Positions 1 through 13,630 of a stretch of 64,000 nucleotides of DNA are shown piece by piece (position 1 is the first letter of the stretch; each line of letters opens with the position of its first letter). This DNA is from Dysidea avara. Lineage: Eukaryota; Porifera; Demospongiae; Dictyoceratida; Dysideidae. The translations under genes were made by a program, and so were the position numbers. The notes under the pieces were generated by a model. The model saw only the letters and a program-made list of their open reading frames with translations, searched no databases and was not told the DNA's origin. The stretch lies in assembly GCF_963678975.1 (NCBI RefSeq), contig NC_089272.1, positions 21,775,399 to 21,839,398 on the forward strand, in the 5' to 3' direction.

Positions 1-42
1 GTAGCACTGTTTTTGACTTATATCTCCCACACTTACAAGTAA

Positions 43-297
43 TATGTGACCCGATTTTGGAAATTCAGTCTTAATGTCATATGTGAAATGTCATAGAAAT
101 CTACACTTATATGTGTCACCACTAAAGCAGTTATGTACCTGTTAAAATATCTCACAGAATTTTGGCTACCAACTACATACTGATCTAAAGCTGAGTAGAA
201 GTTAATTTGTACCTTATTTTAATCATAAATATTTCAGTTGTATATTGTGACATACTGTAATTATAGTAAGGCTGATTTTCCAAAATCCGGTCACATA
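43..297. repeat. MITE-like inverted-repeat element
   Basis: Inverted ends: TATGTGACCCGATTTTGGAA at the left is matched by the complementary TTCCAAAATCCGGTCACATA at the right, about 255 bp apart. There is no coding content. The layout is that of a non-autonomous DNA transposon. The end motif CCGGTCACATATACTGATG also occurs near 24352, which suggests a further family member or fragment there. Confidence 0.6.
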
Positions 298-442
298 TAC
301 TAAATATACTACCACAGTAAGTACAGTATACAGTTTTTATTCTTCTTAGCTACATGTAGATTGACAGTATGCATATATGCCAGTTCATTTGGCAGTAGTT
401 AGCGATAATTATTGTGAAGTAAAGGCAATACACCAGTACAGT

Positions 443-3400
443 ATGTATTATTATTGTGAGGGTTATTATTTGTGTAGGTATGTTTGGGTATGCAAGAGAA
501 AAGTTTTTGCTCTATACATATTGTTACTGCTTTTTATTGAAGGAGGTAAGGAGTTATTTCTTGATTAAATCTTGAAGCTAAATAAAACATGTACTGTATG
601 TATGAGTTCCTGTAGTTGGAATTACAGTAATTAAAAGCCATACTAGATTTGTACAAGTGACACTTAATATGGGTGGAGTTAACTACTACATTCTCAACAT
701 AACAACACTTTGTAGTTAATGGTTACTATTTAGTTAACATTGTATAGGATGACCAAGCCTGTAACTGATTACAAATTGATCAAATTAATCAAATGTTGAA
801 AAGGGTGTGAATACATGTGTACTATGATGTGGTTTAGAACTATGTTTCCTCGTAAGTGTTTCGGTAATACTGTATAATAGTGTATCTATGCACGTACTGT
901 ACAGCCAAATATTAAATCACGTATTTATTTATAGATGCAGGTTACCCAATAAATGTGACTGCTTGTATCTCTTATGATGCTACTGAAACTCCTCTTCTGA
1001 ATGCACAGTGGGAAGTTAGTAACAAATGTATTACTAGTAGTGTATCTAAAAATCAATATTTAAATTAAAGACAACGTGTATACAGTGTATCTGTGTTAAT
1101 GCTGATATGTCTTATATGTCATAGGATTCTGGAATTACTGGAACAGTTGTTTCTGTGTTTATATTTTATTCAGTCAATGGAGGGACTGAGAAGATTATTA
1201 TTACACCATACCAAGGCTCCAACATTATTACTGATGTTGCTCTGTCTGATGTTCAGTATGGCTCTGATATTTCAATGCAAGTCTCAGTACGCAGTAATTC
1301 TACAACATCAGGGAGAAGTGAAGAGATCATAATGCGTAAGTGTTAAATGTTTTTCCTGTCTCTATATGAAAAGGGTTTCTGTATTTGGAAACTTATGTGG
1401 TTTGTTTTCATGAGCAATGAATTTGAGTATGTAGGTAACTATGGTATTGTCATAGTAAGTATAGCTGTATATGTGTACTTTAAATTAAACCATATCTACT
1501 GTAATTCTATCATATCCACATGTGTAGGTGCTAATCCTCTCTATGGCGTGATGTGGTCTCATTCTGAGTCAAATATATTGACATTTACTTGTGTGATGGC
1601 ATGTAGAACTAGTACAATTCGAGGCTGTGCAGTATTTTTATTTCACAATGTATCACACTCAACTCATGCCAGCCAGTCTGATCAATTATCAGGAAACTTA
1701 GAAGAAGTGGAAAGTCGTAACAGCACAATTCAATTTGTTAATGTATCATTAAGCAATCCTATTACTTACATTGCTGTAACCATACCTACTGATGTTAGTC
1801 CTGTACTTGGAGAACACCTAGAAGGCACTATTTCACTGGACAATTTTATCAGTTAGTTTCTTATTTAAGCGCATTGAGATACATACATACGTATATGTAC
1901 ATGGAAATTTTAACTAATAAAATGTACGTGTGTACAGTTAGCGTGACTGAAATTGTGTAATAACAGCAAAGTTTGTGAGTACATACGGTTATCAGGTCTC
2001 CTGAAAATCCCTTAATTTGACCATGACTAATAAATCTTATGTTTCACAGATGCGGCAGGTCAATGTTTTGGCAAACCCAAAAATAAATGTAAATCACATG
2101 ATCTCTTAAAAATTGCTACTATGACTGAATATTGTGCAAGCAGTAACAGGTATAGTAGCAAAGGGAAATGAAATGGAGCTCCAGCAATTTATTTCGGGAG
2201 GACTAGCTTTTGCACCTGTCAAGATTGAAATACTCTAATAAAACAGTCATATAAACTCTAACAAAGTAGTCAGTTGCAGCTGAAATAATTTGCATTTTTT
2301 GGCCTGTCGGGTCACTACTAGAGAGCAAACAATCCATGAAACATGTGATTAATTTGATATGGCATTAAAGGCGTATATACAAACAAAGATATGTGGTCCT
2401 CATGGTCAACCAGTGGATCAATAGTACCTGTTAAGGTCCAAGATACAGTAGTTGGCTTATATTTCTAAATGAGGCATGTATGGCATGGCTAATTGTCTAA
2501 TGACTGGTTCCATTAAATTCTACCATTTTGGTTGATATTGTGTATATCTCATATGGATTTCTAATTCTCCAGGTTCGACAAGTTCTATCAGTTCTTCCTC
2601 AACAGTTAGAGTGTTTACAAGTATGTTTACTTAATTTTTAAAATTCAAGTGAAATATACATTACTGTATTATGTAGCAGTAATTGGTGGCAGTGAAATGT
2701 CCAGCAGTCCATTATTACCTACCATATCTACAAGTATGTGTATTGCAAAGTATACATTATACATGTATGTGTTCTTATGTCTTATAGCAATGACTCAACA
2801 ATCTGGTCCAGTAATGGCACCATTAGGTATACATGTGCTGTACAGTATGTACTACTGACACATTCCCACAGTAACTGTATGTACAAGTTCTCTAATAGAA
2901 TGCACACTTCTTTTGTAGGTAACAATTACTTTAATAGAACACACATTGTTAAAGCAGGCGCGTGCTCACAAAGACCGTATGCTTGGTTTCTAAAATTAGT
3001 TTGGAAAAAGACATGTGTGCATGTGTATTTATGTCTGTCCACACACCCACGTGAGCGAAAATAAGTGTTCATTGTATGACTGAAGGCTATTTATGGACTG
3101 TATTGACGGTTAACTTTCTTATCGACTGTTTTTGTTATGTTCAATTGAATGGGATATGCCCTATCATCATAGCCACTTATATCTGTAACAGGCATTTAGT
3201 GACCGAAAAATAGTGAACCAGGCCTTGTAAACTACCAGAAATAGTACTTCTTTTCATAGTGAAGCTATATCAAGAGGAACAGCTCTAAATTTAGAGACTT
3301 TGACAAGAGAATTTGCATCAGAAACATATTAGACAAACTACAGTACTTGCAATTATAGAAAACAGTTGAGAATATATTACAGTATTGTATGGAATTTGTG

Positions 3401-6400
3401 TGCCTGATGTTTAGAAGTAGCTCATCAACTTGTTTGCAGGTGACAAGACCTCTAATAGAATGCACATTTGGTTTTCAAATGAATACATTTGGTTTGTACA
3501 TTCAGGTATGTGTAGTACATTCAGGTACATTCAGGTATTGGTCTGTTTCCTGTTGAGGTCATGGGTTAGCATGGGGGAGACCTACAGTAGCCACACACCT
3601 GTCTATACTGTCATGGTGACAACCAATAGTTTAAGTCACAACATGTGTGTAAAGATGTATACAATAGAATCAAGAGTTAATACTATTATTAACTCTTGAT
3701 AGAATGTTAAATATTTATCAATTTATGCAATGAATGTGAGTGTGCACATGCATGTATACATTTTTAAAAGCATTCCTGTTTGTCCATTATGTAGATATTA
3801 CTGGTAATTAATACTATTGACAGTGCAGTAGATATACTTTATTTTCTGTTCAGGGATATGAAACCCTGCTCAATTGCTGTAATAGAGAATGTACAGTAAA
3901 TCTACAGGTGCAACAAGTACTGTAAGATCTTCAACCATGAAAATACCTACAAGTATGTTTGTTTGATCTAAAGTGCTACATGTATATACATGGACAAGGG
4001 AGCATGATAACTCTGTAAACAGAAAAATTCAAACATATTAATGAAAAAAGAAGTGAAGTTTAAATTCCGTATTACAGATGTACAGTATGGGAGGTGTATG
4101 ACATTATAACTGCATGCTTATACCAGTCAAGTTGGGATAGTGATGTTGAATGGCACAAGTTTAGCAGGATAACCTTTCTTTTTTGATAGCAATGCTAGTA
4201 GTTGTTTTATTTGACTAGTTACATGTGGTTCAGCTCTATGAGCTCAGCTATGTATCCTATTGAAGTAATTTACCTCTTTGTAGGCTAATAGTCTGCGGAC
4301 AAGGGGGTAGGACAAACCCATGTGAATGCGTAATAATGTTGCACAAGTACCTGTACAAAAGGGCTCTACAGGACTCGATAAATACTTTGGTTCTACCTAG
4401 CTAGTTAGTTGTTTGCAATGGTGTGATTCACAAGTGGAAAAATGCTGCCGTAATGGAGTAGGGCCACTCCAAATGAGACTGTAGTTTCCTGTCCTCTACC
4501 CACATCACATCATGTCACCTGCATTGGTATGTCATTCCTGTGTTGCTATATACTATAACTCTAACTTCCCATGCATGGAGCCTTCCATTTTGCATTATAT
4601 TGCTAAAAGTCACAATGAAAACCTAAAAAGAATAAATATTCTAATGATTACTAGCTAGGGTTAGCTTACAAAGGAGCCGGTTTCATGACTTTGAAATCCA
4701 CTGAAATTGAGATATTGTAATAGAGTTGTCACATCTAATAATGAAGAGTGATGGTAAGCCTCCCGCCTGCACTAAATGTTGAAAACATCAGGATGGGAAA
4801 CTACGTTCTCATTTGGAGTGGATTTATAATTATGACAATGTGTGGCGGTCATGACTTTCACATCAACAGTGAACAGTCATCATCATTACAATACAATTGT
4901 TATTGTTGTACAATCTATTACTTTCAACAGGTATTGTATAGCCTAAAAATTTTGAGGTGAAAATTTTCACTGATTTTGAGTTCTCGTGATCATGGTGTTA
5001 ACAGCAAAAAATTTACCCTTAAATATTTAGACCTCCATATATAGTCCAAGGGTAGTCACTTCCATGCCACCAGTTGATACACTTGCAACTGGGATCAAAA
5101 ATTTTCTTTGTCAAGTTATTCCTTGATCACTTGATTTAACCACAGAGCCTTGATTATTGATCGTCAACTGTAAAAACCTAGTAAATTCTTGTGTTACCCC
5201 CCAAAAAACAGCTTTAAAAAGTGCTTGATTCTTACGTTGGCAGGCGTCTTGATTGCTTGATTCACTGTACAAAAGCCCCTTGATCACTTCATTGAATCTT
5301 GACCCCAGTCAATAAATAGTACAGAAGTGATTACCCTTTGTAGTTTAATAATACAGTACATTTTTTTGGGATTGATTGCAAATTCACAAAAAAAATTTTT
5401 ACCTACATTTATCAACCTTGAATTTTTTGCTTTTCAGCTATACAGTAGTATGGCTACGTTTACAGTGCTTTGCATGTTGGTTGTCACTTGTATACAAAAA
5501 TTCTGAATAGGACACAGGTGAAAACCAACCAATGATAGGTGGCCAGACGTTTTCACGTAGTATCACGGAATTGTAATTGACAACTGTCTTGTAATCTACT
5601 GTAATAAAAATAGTTATGCTAACACTTCATAGTGCACATGGTCTTGTCCTACCCCCCTGGTCTGTGGCAGGCACCACCACGATCAATCACCCAAGCTACA
5701 GTAATACTGGACTCTTACTGGCTGGGTGACCAATCATCCCTGCCAGTAAGAGTCCACCCTGGATTCATTTTAAATATACCTCACAACTTCGATGATGATA
5801 TGTTTGTTGATATGAATGGACAAGTCCTAGGGATATACGGAAATATGTTTTCTAAGTGCACAATTGATTGTGCGTTGTGAGCAAATTCAATTGCTAGGAG
5901 CCTACAAGTAAATGTACTATTACAAACTAACACACGAGTTCCTTCATTAAGTTAATTTGTGTGTATGGTGTGTTAGTATTTTGTGTAGTTGATTGCGAGT
6001 CATAGAACCATGGCTACTTCATCACCCCTCATTCTTCAGATAAGGGGTGTACAGTATATACTGGAGGTGTAGTAAACTTGTTATATCTGTAACTTCACAT
6101 GGTATGTTAAAAGTTTGCCCAAAACAGTTGATAGTGTACAGAGTTACCAAAGATTCTCGGGCACACTGCTAATCAATGCAAATTGATCATTTTTTGTTGA
6201 ATAAATTGATCATTTTTTGTTGCAAATTGACCACGCATGTAGTCTATTAGAGTAATTAGGTGACTGCTCTGTTAGAGTATCTTGATTTCGTGCACTCCCA
6301 GCACTGATTCATGCAGTATTCCATTCTTGCACAACCTTTAGCACAAATTCTAGTAAATCAAGGCAAAGTAAGTTGGCTAATGACTACAACAGTTGTTTTA

Positions 6401-9400
6401 CTTTAGCAAATGGGCATTGGGGGGAACTGCCCTTCCACTTCTAAAAGTGGAGGGGAGTGGGGGAGGAGTTGCCCCCCTTGTCCCCCCATATCTCCACTCC
6501 TTATATCTCTGCCCCTGGCCAAATTTTATCATGATTATCGTGATCATTGCCTGCTCAGCTGTAGTAATGGAAATCACTAAACACCAGGGGCATAGCTAGA
6601 ACCTAGGCCCAGGTCCAAGCATCAATAACCGTACATTATTATATAAACGTAAAGATTGAGATGTACTCTTATGGAACAATCACCCTAATATAGCAGCTGG
6701 GCAAATGTAGCTGCTCTAATAAATTGCACCTAATGTTCAATATCAGAGAATCTAATGTATTAACAATTTCCTGTATTTAGCAGAAAACTTGCTATAAAAT
6801 TCAAGATTGGGATACCTGCACAATAATTGCTGATTTCGATTACTGACTAGTGTTGATTATTTCCATAATTATCACAATAATTGCCCATCCCTACTGCAAT
6901 TTACGTACAATGATGATATAATGTAGGTGCTTAATAGTCTCACATGAGTATGGTTGCTATGGCACTAGTATTATTTGAGAGAGTGAATCTACAGAATTTA
7001 TAAACCCTCATGAGTGCAGCTATGGCACTACAAAAAGCCTGAGGGCTTTTTCTTTAACCAAATTGTGTCATTAGTATAATTACAGTACTTCCTTCATAGT
7101 GTAATATTGCTTACCACAACTTGCAGTTGCCATTGATTCCTGTACAAAAATACATTTTTAAAGGTGAAAATGTTTTGTACTACTGTATATGACTATCGTA
7201 TATGCATCCCAAGTTTCTTTAGATGTTAGATGTGGTCTTCCTTTTTCATGAAAGCTTTGTCTTGTTGCATTTTAACAACCCGTCTTTAAGCTATAGAAGT
7301 TGCACCAGATGGCATCGTTTAGCACTGTAGTTAACAAAGCCACTGGTGATAATTCTAGGCTAATGATAGTCACCGCCGTTCTTGCCACTAACAGCCATTC
7401 AAGTATAGCAAAAACAGCTTATAATGAATGACATACTGTGCCATTTGACCAATACACTGTTCCCAAACACTGCCAGTATCAAATGGTAATGTGCTAGTCA
7501 TCATCACACTTCAGAAGCCACATCGTAGACCGATTTTGTCATCACAGTCTAACTACAGCATTTCACTGCCTAAAATGAAAAGGCATATTCCATAAACTCC
7601 ACATTGTATCCATATAACTATTATTTAAGGTCCTGTCATACAGTACTGTATTGGAAATTATTGTTTGCAATCTTCTTTGAAATGTCTACTAAACCAACTG
7701 ATACTGCTAATGTGACAGTTGCAGTAGGAGTTGTAATTGGACTGGCAATTTTGGTAGCTGTTCTAATTGTGGCTATGGTAATTATGGTGATGATAATATA
7801 CAAACTGCACTGCATTCAACTTACTGGTAAGTAAAATAAGCATGAGAACAAGTAATATGTTGTATGTATTACGTAAATTTCTACAGGATATTTAGACCCA
7901 AAGTCCCTTAAAATGTAAGTTTATGCCATATATGCACTGACAATTATATGCATAATATAGTAACAGCTTAATTACGTACATTCTACACCCCCTGTATTAT
8001 ATATTTTGTTTACAGCAATGAAGATGCTCTTCCTAGTATTGTGCGTGCTCAAATGGTTTCTGTCAACAGTGAATCCACTGGTTTAACCAGACAAGCAAAT
8101 GACGGTGATGAAAAGAATTCACAGCCACAATCTGATTACTGCTTTACAAGAAATCAACAAACAATTGTAGGAAGACCACAAGAAAATTCATGTTGTAGTA
8201 GCAGGGAATATGATGTAGTAGTTGAACCACTGAAACATTCACCCCTGACTGCTAAATATTCAACACCTTCAGAATACAGTGGGCTTGTGCACTTTAAAAG
8301 TGATAATTTATCAGGTATAGAATTTTACGGAGGGTGCATTTTTTAATAATTTGTTTTTCAGTACATGGAAAACAAGTGTATTGCATGCACTACTATGCAG
8401 CTCTATGACAAAAAAGTTTATGCATGAATGTATGCAAAATTACAAATGGCATACAATGTCAGTTTACTTATGTGCATGCTTGTTAGTTGTTACTGTACAT
8501 GTGCGTGTAGATGCACACATTATTATTATTATTTTTTTTATTACAGAGACTGAAGTAGGGATTAAATGTCTACTAATATAGCTGTAGGCGTAGTATAGCT
8601 GCTGCTGTAATTGCATTATGAAATCCGAAGCTGTGGCAATATTTTTCGACACCACCTCATGGTCTATAGCTTATTCACTGTCATGGCTACTGGGCCTTTT
8701 GTATAGCAAATTTGTATAGCAAAAATAAGGTTTGAGACTGCAAAGTAGGCTGCTAAGGTTACTTTGCTAATTCAGGTGGCTGTTAAGGAAGGTTCTGCAA
8801 ATTCACCCTCTAAGCTTTTTATCATCATTTTCTCAAATTTATGGTACTAGCCAAAGTCTCTTGAATGTCTTGTACAGTACACAGAGTAAGTTTACAGCAT
8901 GTACATACAAGAAAATTGCTATTAATATTCAGTCATGTTGTATGCACAGTTTTCTTAGGCCATCCACTTTCTGCACAATCTTTGCAATTGTTGACAAACT
9001 TTGTAGTGTCTGTGTGTTACAATCATTTAATCAGATGTTGATTGTTTTTGTACAGTAACAAATTTGTCACCATTAAATCAAGAAAACTATGACCATTTGC
9101 AGTTCCAATCTCATGAATATGAGGAAGTGTTTCTCAGTGAGTAATCTGTTGAATTTTCTGTTATGAAATTTTAAATTTGAGTACAGGTGCATATATCATA
9201 TATATGCTAGTAATTATTTATGTAGACTGTATATTCTCTGTGCTTTATTGTGTTGAATAAGGTTTGTTGCATTTTTCTTACATGTAGATGACCATATAAG
9301 TAGTAAATCAGAGTCTACTTGTCAAGATTATGAATCATGCATTCCTGCTGCAAAATTTGGTAAGTGCTTGGTACTATAGTTATTGTGTTCATGGCTTACC

Positions 9401-9549
9401 CATAATAACACTGTTGATTTACCCATTATTGTACATATATACATGCACTGTTAAACAGACAAACCATGCAGAGTCTGAACTACATGTACTTAGGTATCAG
9501 AACTCTTCAGTTGGGTACTACAGATGATGTACCAATTACTATTATGTAG
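443..9549 (+). CDS. Orphan single-pass receptor with FN3-like ectodomain, S/T stalk and tyrosine-rich tail (receptor 1)
   Basis: Proposed exons: 443-545, 935-1014, 1125-1335, 1528-1851, 2573-2620, 2680-2733, 2788-2826, 3908-3952, 7644-7826, 7887-7914, 8016-8314, 9056-9136, 9288-9359, 9494-9549. All phases join without a stop, giving about 540 residues. Exon 1 ends in a hydrophobic signal-like run (VFALYILLLLFIEG). Residues about 35-131 (DAGYPINVTACISY onward) have the strand pattern of an FN3 domain. Residues 132-239 form a second Cys-containing module, and 240-301 an S/T-rich stalk. The membrane helix is at about 327-354, followed by a basic YK. The tail holds REYDVVV, AKYSTP, SEYSGLV (an ITIM match), ENYDHLQF, HEYEEVF and QDYES. 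Exon order and phases match the paralogue at 13631. Uncertain points are the start (ATG 377 is in the same frame), the TM-exon acceptor (7719 also keeps frame) and the last exon (9459-9478 also ends in a stop). The ligand is unknown; phosphotyrosine signalling is inferred. Confidence 0.65.
4939..5045 (+). repeat. Dispersed repeat, copy 1 (AGCCTA...TTTAGACCTCC family)
   Basis: This stretch aligns by eye with 60581-60685: both begin AGCCTA, pass through TTTTGAGG and CAGCAAAA, and end AAATATTTAGACCTCCA. It lies in the long intron of receptor 1. The rest of that intron (3953-7643) shows no convincing exon, only AT-rich sequence and small repeats. Confidence 0.5.
5709..5755. repeat. Short perfect hairpin
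   Basis: GGACTCTTACTGGC at 5709-5722 is followed after 19 bases by its exact complement, GCCAGTAAGAGTCC, at 5742-5755. It is intronic in receptor 1 and could form a small stem-loop. Function unknown. Confidence 0.6.
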
Positions 9550-10106
9550 GGAACTGTTTCAACAGCAGACACTCTAATATCATTATGGTGTTAGCTAAGA
9601 GTTCAGGCCTTCTTATAACAGATATCAGTGCACTGCCATCATAGTAATTGCAAGAACTGTTTCAGCACTGCAAAAAAATTAGCCTCTGCATATGTACATA
9701 TCTTCTCATCACATGTATGCAAGATTCCTCTTTTGATTTGACAATTTTCTAGACCAAATTATGATCTGATGCTTGACTGCTCGTGCTGTTTCTAGTTGGT
9801 GCATAAATGTGATGATTCTATCCAATAAAAATAGCTTACTGCTACTATAATTCATGAAGTGCATACACATTTTTTTTGTGGTAAAATTTATAAAATACAG
9901 TATTATGATTCGTTTCTTTCAATAGTTTGAAGATTTTGGATCATCATGCAAAGTTGAACATGCTAATACCGATTAATGGATTTAGCAAAAAGAACTTCAT
10001 GATTCAGTAGATAGTGTTTATTAAACATAATTTACCCTGTTGAATGCCATCATGTATGTCTTATTGTTACTAAGATCAAAGGAGATAGGTTGAGCTAGGC
10101 ATTGTG

Positions 10107-10144
<38 letters not shown>

Positions 10145-12690
10145 GTGATACTGTAATTAATCAACATTAACAGTGAATATGTTCCAAGCTAGGGAATCTG
10201 GCTGAAGCTACAGTATATTCTAAAAGTGGGACAATAGTGTAAATAGTGTAGCTAAAGTACTGTACTTTGCCTTTAAAAAAGTAAAATACGAAATAAATAA
10301 TCAGAATCACCTTGTACATGTCAATGGCCTGTAATGCATGTAAAAGATTAATGCGTTGATTCTGAAATAAAGAATAATACAATGTAGCTACCAGAGCAAC
10401 TAAAAAGCAATGTCATTAATTCAACAATGCCATGAGAAAAAAATTATACTTTATAAATGGAAGTATTTTAACCAGCACAAATTTTCTATCTAAAAGGTAA
10501 AGCTACAGTGAACAATGCCTCAAACATAATACACTTGGAAAAGTTTTGCTTAGAGACTTGGGAAGAGTTTGGTACAATGGTAGCTTAAGTTGTAGGTGTT
10601 ATGTAAAGTGTGGAATGCCTGTTTCTTGTTAATAGTCATTTTAATAATCGATGTCAGTGTATGATGTTATCTTTATTTTTCAACATATGACTATATCCAA
10701 AAGCACACTATTATGTACATAACTACTAGTACATGCTCAAATATACTTGTAACAGTATTACATGCATAACTACAATATGTAGCTTTATACATTTGTAGAT
10801 AAATTAAACAAGGTACAGTATACTATAAATTTCATTCTACTTTGGAACTTTAAAGTGCTAGACAGCCGTAGTTCACTGATTAGGTAATTTGTAAAATATC
10901 TCAAAAGAGCTGTCTACAAAGCATATAATTAGAGTATTGTTTATCTAATGATGTTTTGGAGAAAATGCAGATATGGGCTATAAAGTTAATCAAAGGTTTT
11001 GGAAGACTCTTATCAGAGATTAAATAGCATGTACGCCTTATATTATTGTCGTCAATACAGAAGTCTTGTCAATGATTTTGAATGAATGTTGTGATATAAA
11101 CCTTACTGAGATTTTAGTTATTACATAAATTCACATGCCAGGTTAAATGTTTGATCAAATTTCTCTGGAAAATTACCCAAGGAGTAGTAGTCTCAACAAA
11201 CGCTATCAGTTTTTTCAAAGCAAAATTGACAACTATTGGAACAGTTGTGTGAATCCAATTTAGGGGAAGACACATACCCCTATACCCAAAAAGTAAGATA
11301 CTTTAATAAAGAGACCAGTCAAATATTCTAATAGAACAGTCACCTCATTAAACCACTATTAAGAATCCACAGTAATTGAGTATGAAAGTTTGTAACTGCA
11401 GCACCATCCCATGGGCACATTTAGCCTGCTAGAAAATGAAATGCACATAATCTTTTAAATGCCACTAGTGTTACTCATGACTACAACTCTTGATCAATTT
11501 TCTTTTAATGCTGTGATACAAAAACTTAAACTCTTGATTAAGAATTGAGGTTTTTGATCACTTAAAAGTAGAAAACTATAATAATTATGATTTGGATATT
11601 TGCATAATAATTTCAGTAATAATATTGATCATGAACTACTAGTTTCTGGTGGGCGTGTAGCCCTCAGACCCCATGCTGTGGAAATTAACAGGACGTGAGT
11701 ATGAACAATGGCTTATAGCATGACCACAGATTTATAAACCCTAGCTAGGTACAGTAAAAAAGCTCAATAGACATTTTCAGGGACTCCTGTTACTATTACT
11801 AATCGTAAGACCTCTGGATCAGAAGAAATCTATCCTTCAAAACAAATTAAACTTAAACTAAGGGGCAGGAAAACCCAGGCCATATCTGCAAACTTTTCAT
11901 AACACCTGACTTAACCCCTCAGAACAAAAGGAGAACAAGGATTTAAGGCTTAAACTTGCACAAATGAAAAAGAATGAAACTGAAGTATGAAAAAACAACA
12001 CACAAAAAAAAACCGGCAGAGAGGGGGAGTAGACCTAACCACACTACCTTATCAAATGATTATTTTCTTCCCCCTGCATGGGATTACTGCATAGCTGTGC
12101 AGTAATATAACACCACTCATGATGAATGCATAGGACAATCAAGGGCAGATCCAGGCTTGGAAAGGGTGGTGCACCAGGGTAGTAGTAGTAGGTTTTTGGA
12201 GCAGGGGTGTGTGAAGCTAAGCTATTTCATATGTTTCAGGACTGAAAATTTTGATGTGTATAGAATGGTTTTAGTTCAGTTAGTTATAGCTATGAACCTA
12301 AAGAATGACATACAAAGGACCATGTGCATTTCACTAGCTTATTTTGTACATCTATTAGACGTTGTGTTTAGGACTGTCACTATGATACAACCAGTAGTGT
12401 AACATACTTAATAGACTGAAACCAGTCAAATTTACTCAATCCCACCTGAAAACCATCATTAAGATGTTCAAAACACACAATTACAAATACCTCAGACACA
12501 TGTGACTATACATGCAAAATGCACAGTACAATTAACCATGACAAGGAAGAGTACAAAAATAAACCTAAACATATAGCATCATGTACACGACGAACGCACA
12601 AACATTAAGAATGACTAACTAAATTATATTCTTAGCAGCTAAGTGTGTCCATGCATGGGATTTTTCATACTCATTGAGGAAATAGTGTTA
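9550..12690. other. Intergenic region, no gene recognised
   Basis: AT-rich intergenic sequence between the two receptor genes. An AATAAA near 9825 could serve the upstream gene. A (TG)n tract lies at 10110-10143. The motif TATTCTAATAGAACAGTCAC, recurrent in this window, is at about 11324. Near 12140, CAAGGGCAGATCCAGG resembles a decayed transposon end. No exon with a convincing frame and splice sites was found. Confidence 0.5.
10110..10143. repeat. (TG)n microsatellite
   Basis: Uninterrupted TG dinucleotide run in the spacer between the two receptor genes. Confidence 0.95.
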
Positions 12691-12692
12691 TA

Positions 12693-13264
12693 CCGTATGG
12701 AGGGAAACTTTGGCGCCGTTAAAATTTGGCGAATGACCATGAATTCGCCAAATTTTCCCCATCCAAATATTTTGGTGGTGAAGAAAACACGAGAGAAAAC
12801 AGCAAACCAAGCATCAAACTAATCAATTTTCTACTCGACCAAGGGATAGTGGGCCAGGCATGAAGCCAAGCCTGCCTCGACTACCTCACTAGGTAGCTAG
12901 TTACTGTACACGCGTGGTACTCGATTATCTATGGTGGTCGATGGTGGTACTATCCTCAAACTTCACCTCGAAACAGGCGTGACAAGTAGCGAGTCCTACC
13001 ATATTAAGTACGATGGATGTTCACTATTCCAAAGGGTGTAGATCTACTGTCTATATAGTATTACTTTTAGTTGGTAGCTGACTCCAGGCGCCGAACCGCT
13101 GAGAGGCGTGGCACTCCGCCAGTTCTTGCTTCAGGGCCAGGCACAGCGATTAGTAATCTAATTAATTTAAAAGGGCGTGCGCTTTGCTAACAATTGGCCA
13201 AATTTATTTCGCCAACAGTGATATTTTGCTTGATTCGCCCCTCCAAAGTTTCCCTCCGTACGGT
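12693..13264. mobile_element. MITE with long terminal inverted repeats and TA duplication
   Basis: The left end CCGTATGGAGGGAAACTTTG mirrors the right end, which reads CAAAGTTTCCCTCCGTACGG. Both ends are flanked by TA (12691-12692 and 13265-13266). The 572 bp element has no transposase. Subterminal ATTTGGCGAA and AATTCGCC motifs also mirror each other. A TA duplication with long TIRs fits a Tc1/mariner- or pogo-type non-autonomous element. It sits about 370 bp upstream of the receptor 2 start and could contribute to that promoter. Confidence 0.75.
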
Positions 13265-13512
13265 ATGTGGTGACCATTCTATTAGAGTATTTGACTGACT
13301 GCTCTATTAGAGTATCTCGATCATTTTTTGTAGGAAGGGGAGGGGGCACGTGCCCGCGGCTGACAGTGGAGGCGTGCTGTACATGTTTTACTATGACAGA
13401 CTGCTCTATCACTGAAGAGTGGACTCTAATGAATGCTAATTTTAAATAGTGAATGCTCATGGGTTCACCTACCTGTGGCCTAGACAATGTATTATGCCTT
13501 GCATGTTGTAGA

Positions 13513-13520
13513 TCACGTGA
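13513..13520. promoter_or_regulatory. E-box TCACGTGA upstream of receptor 2
   Basis: The palindrome TCACGTGA lies about 110 bp before the receptor 2 start codon, with a second CACGTG core near 13538. TCACGTGA is the preferred site of class-B bHLH-zipper factors (USF, MITF/TFE, Max types). A gene of this class is encoded at 35543 in the same window. Regulation is inferred from sequence only. Confidence 0.4.
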
Positions 13521-13630
13521 CAACTAACCACATTTAGCACGTGTATCTGGCGGAAACAATTTTCTTTCTGGCTTCCTTTATCAATCATAACACTGATACT
13601 TACGATCTTGTCAACTAAGGCAAGCTGAAG

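Noticed and set aside
5632-5880. 82-residue open frame in the receptor 1 intron
   Set aside because: It contains a perfect hairpin, has no splice sites, and would interrupt the receptor exon chain.
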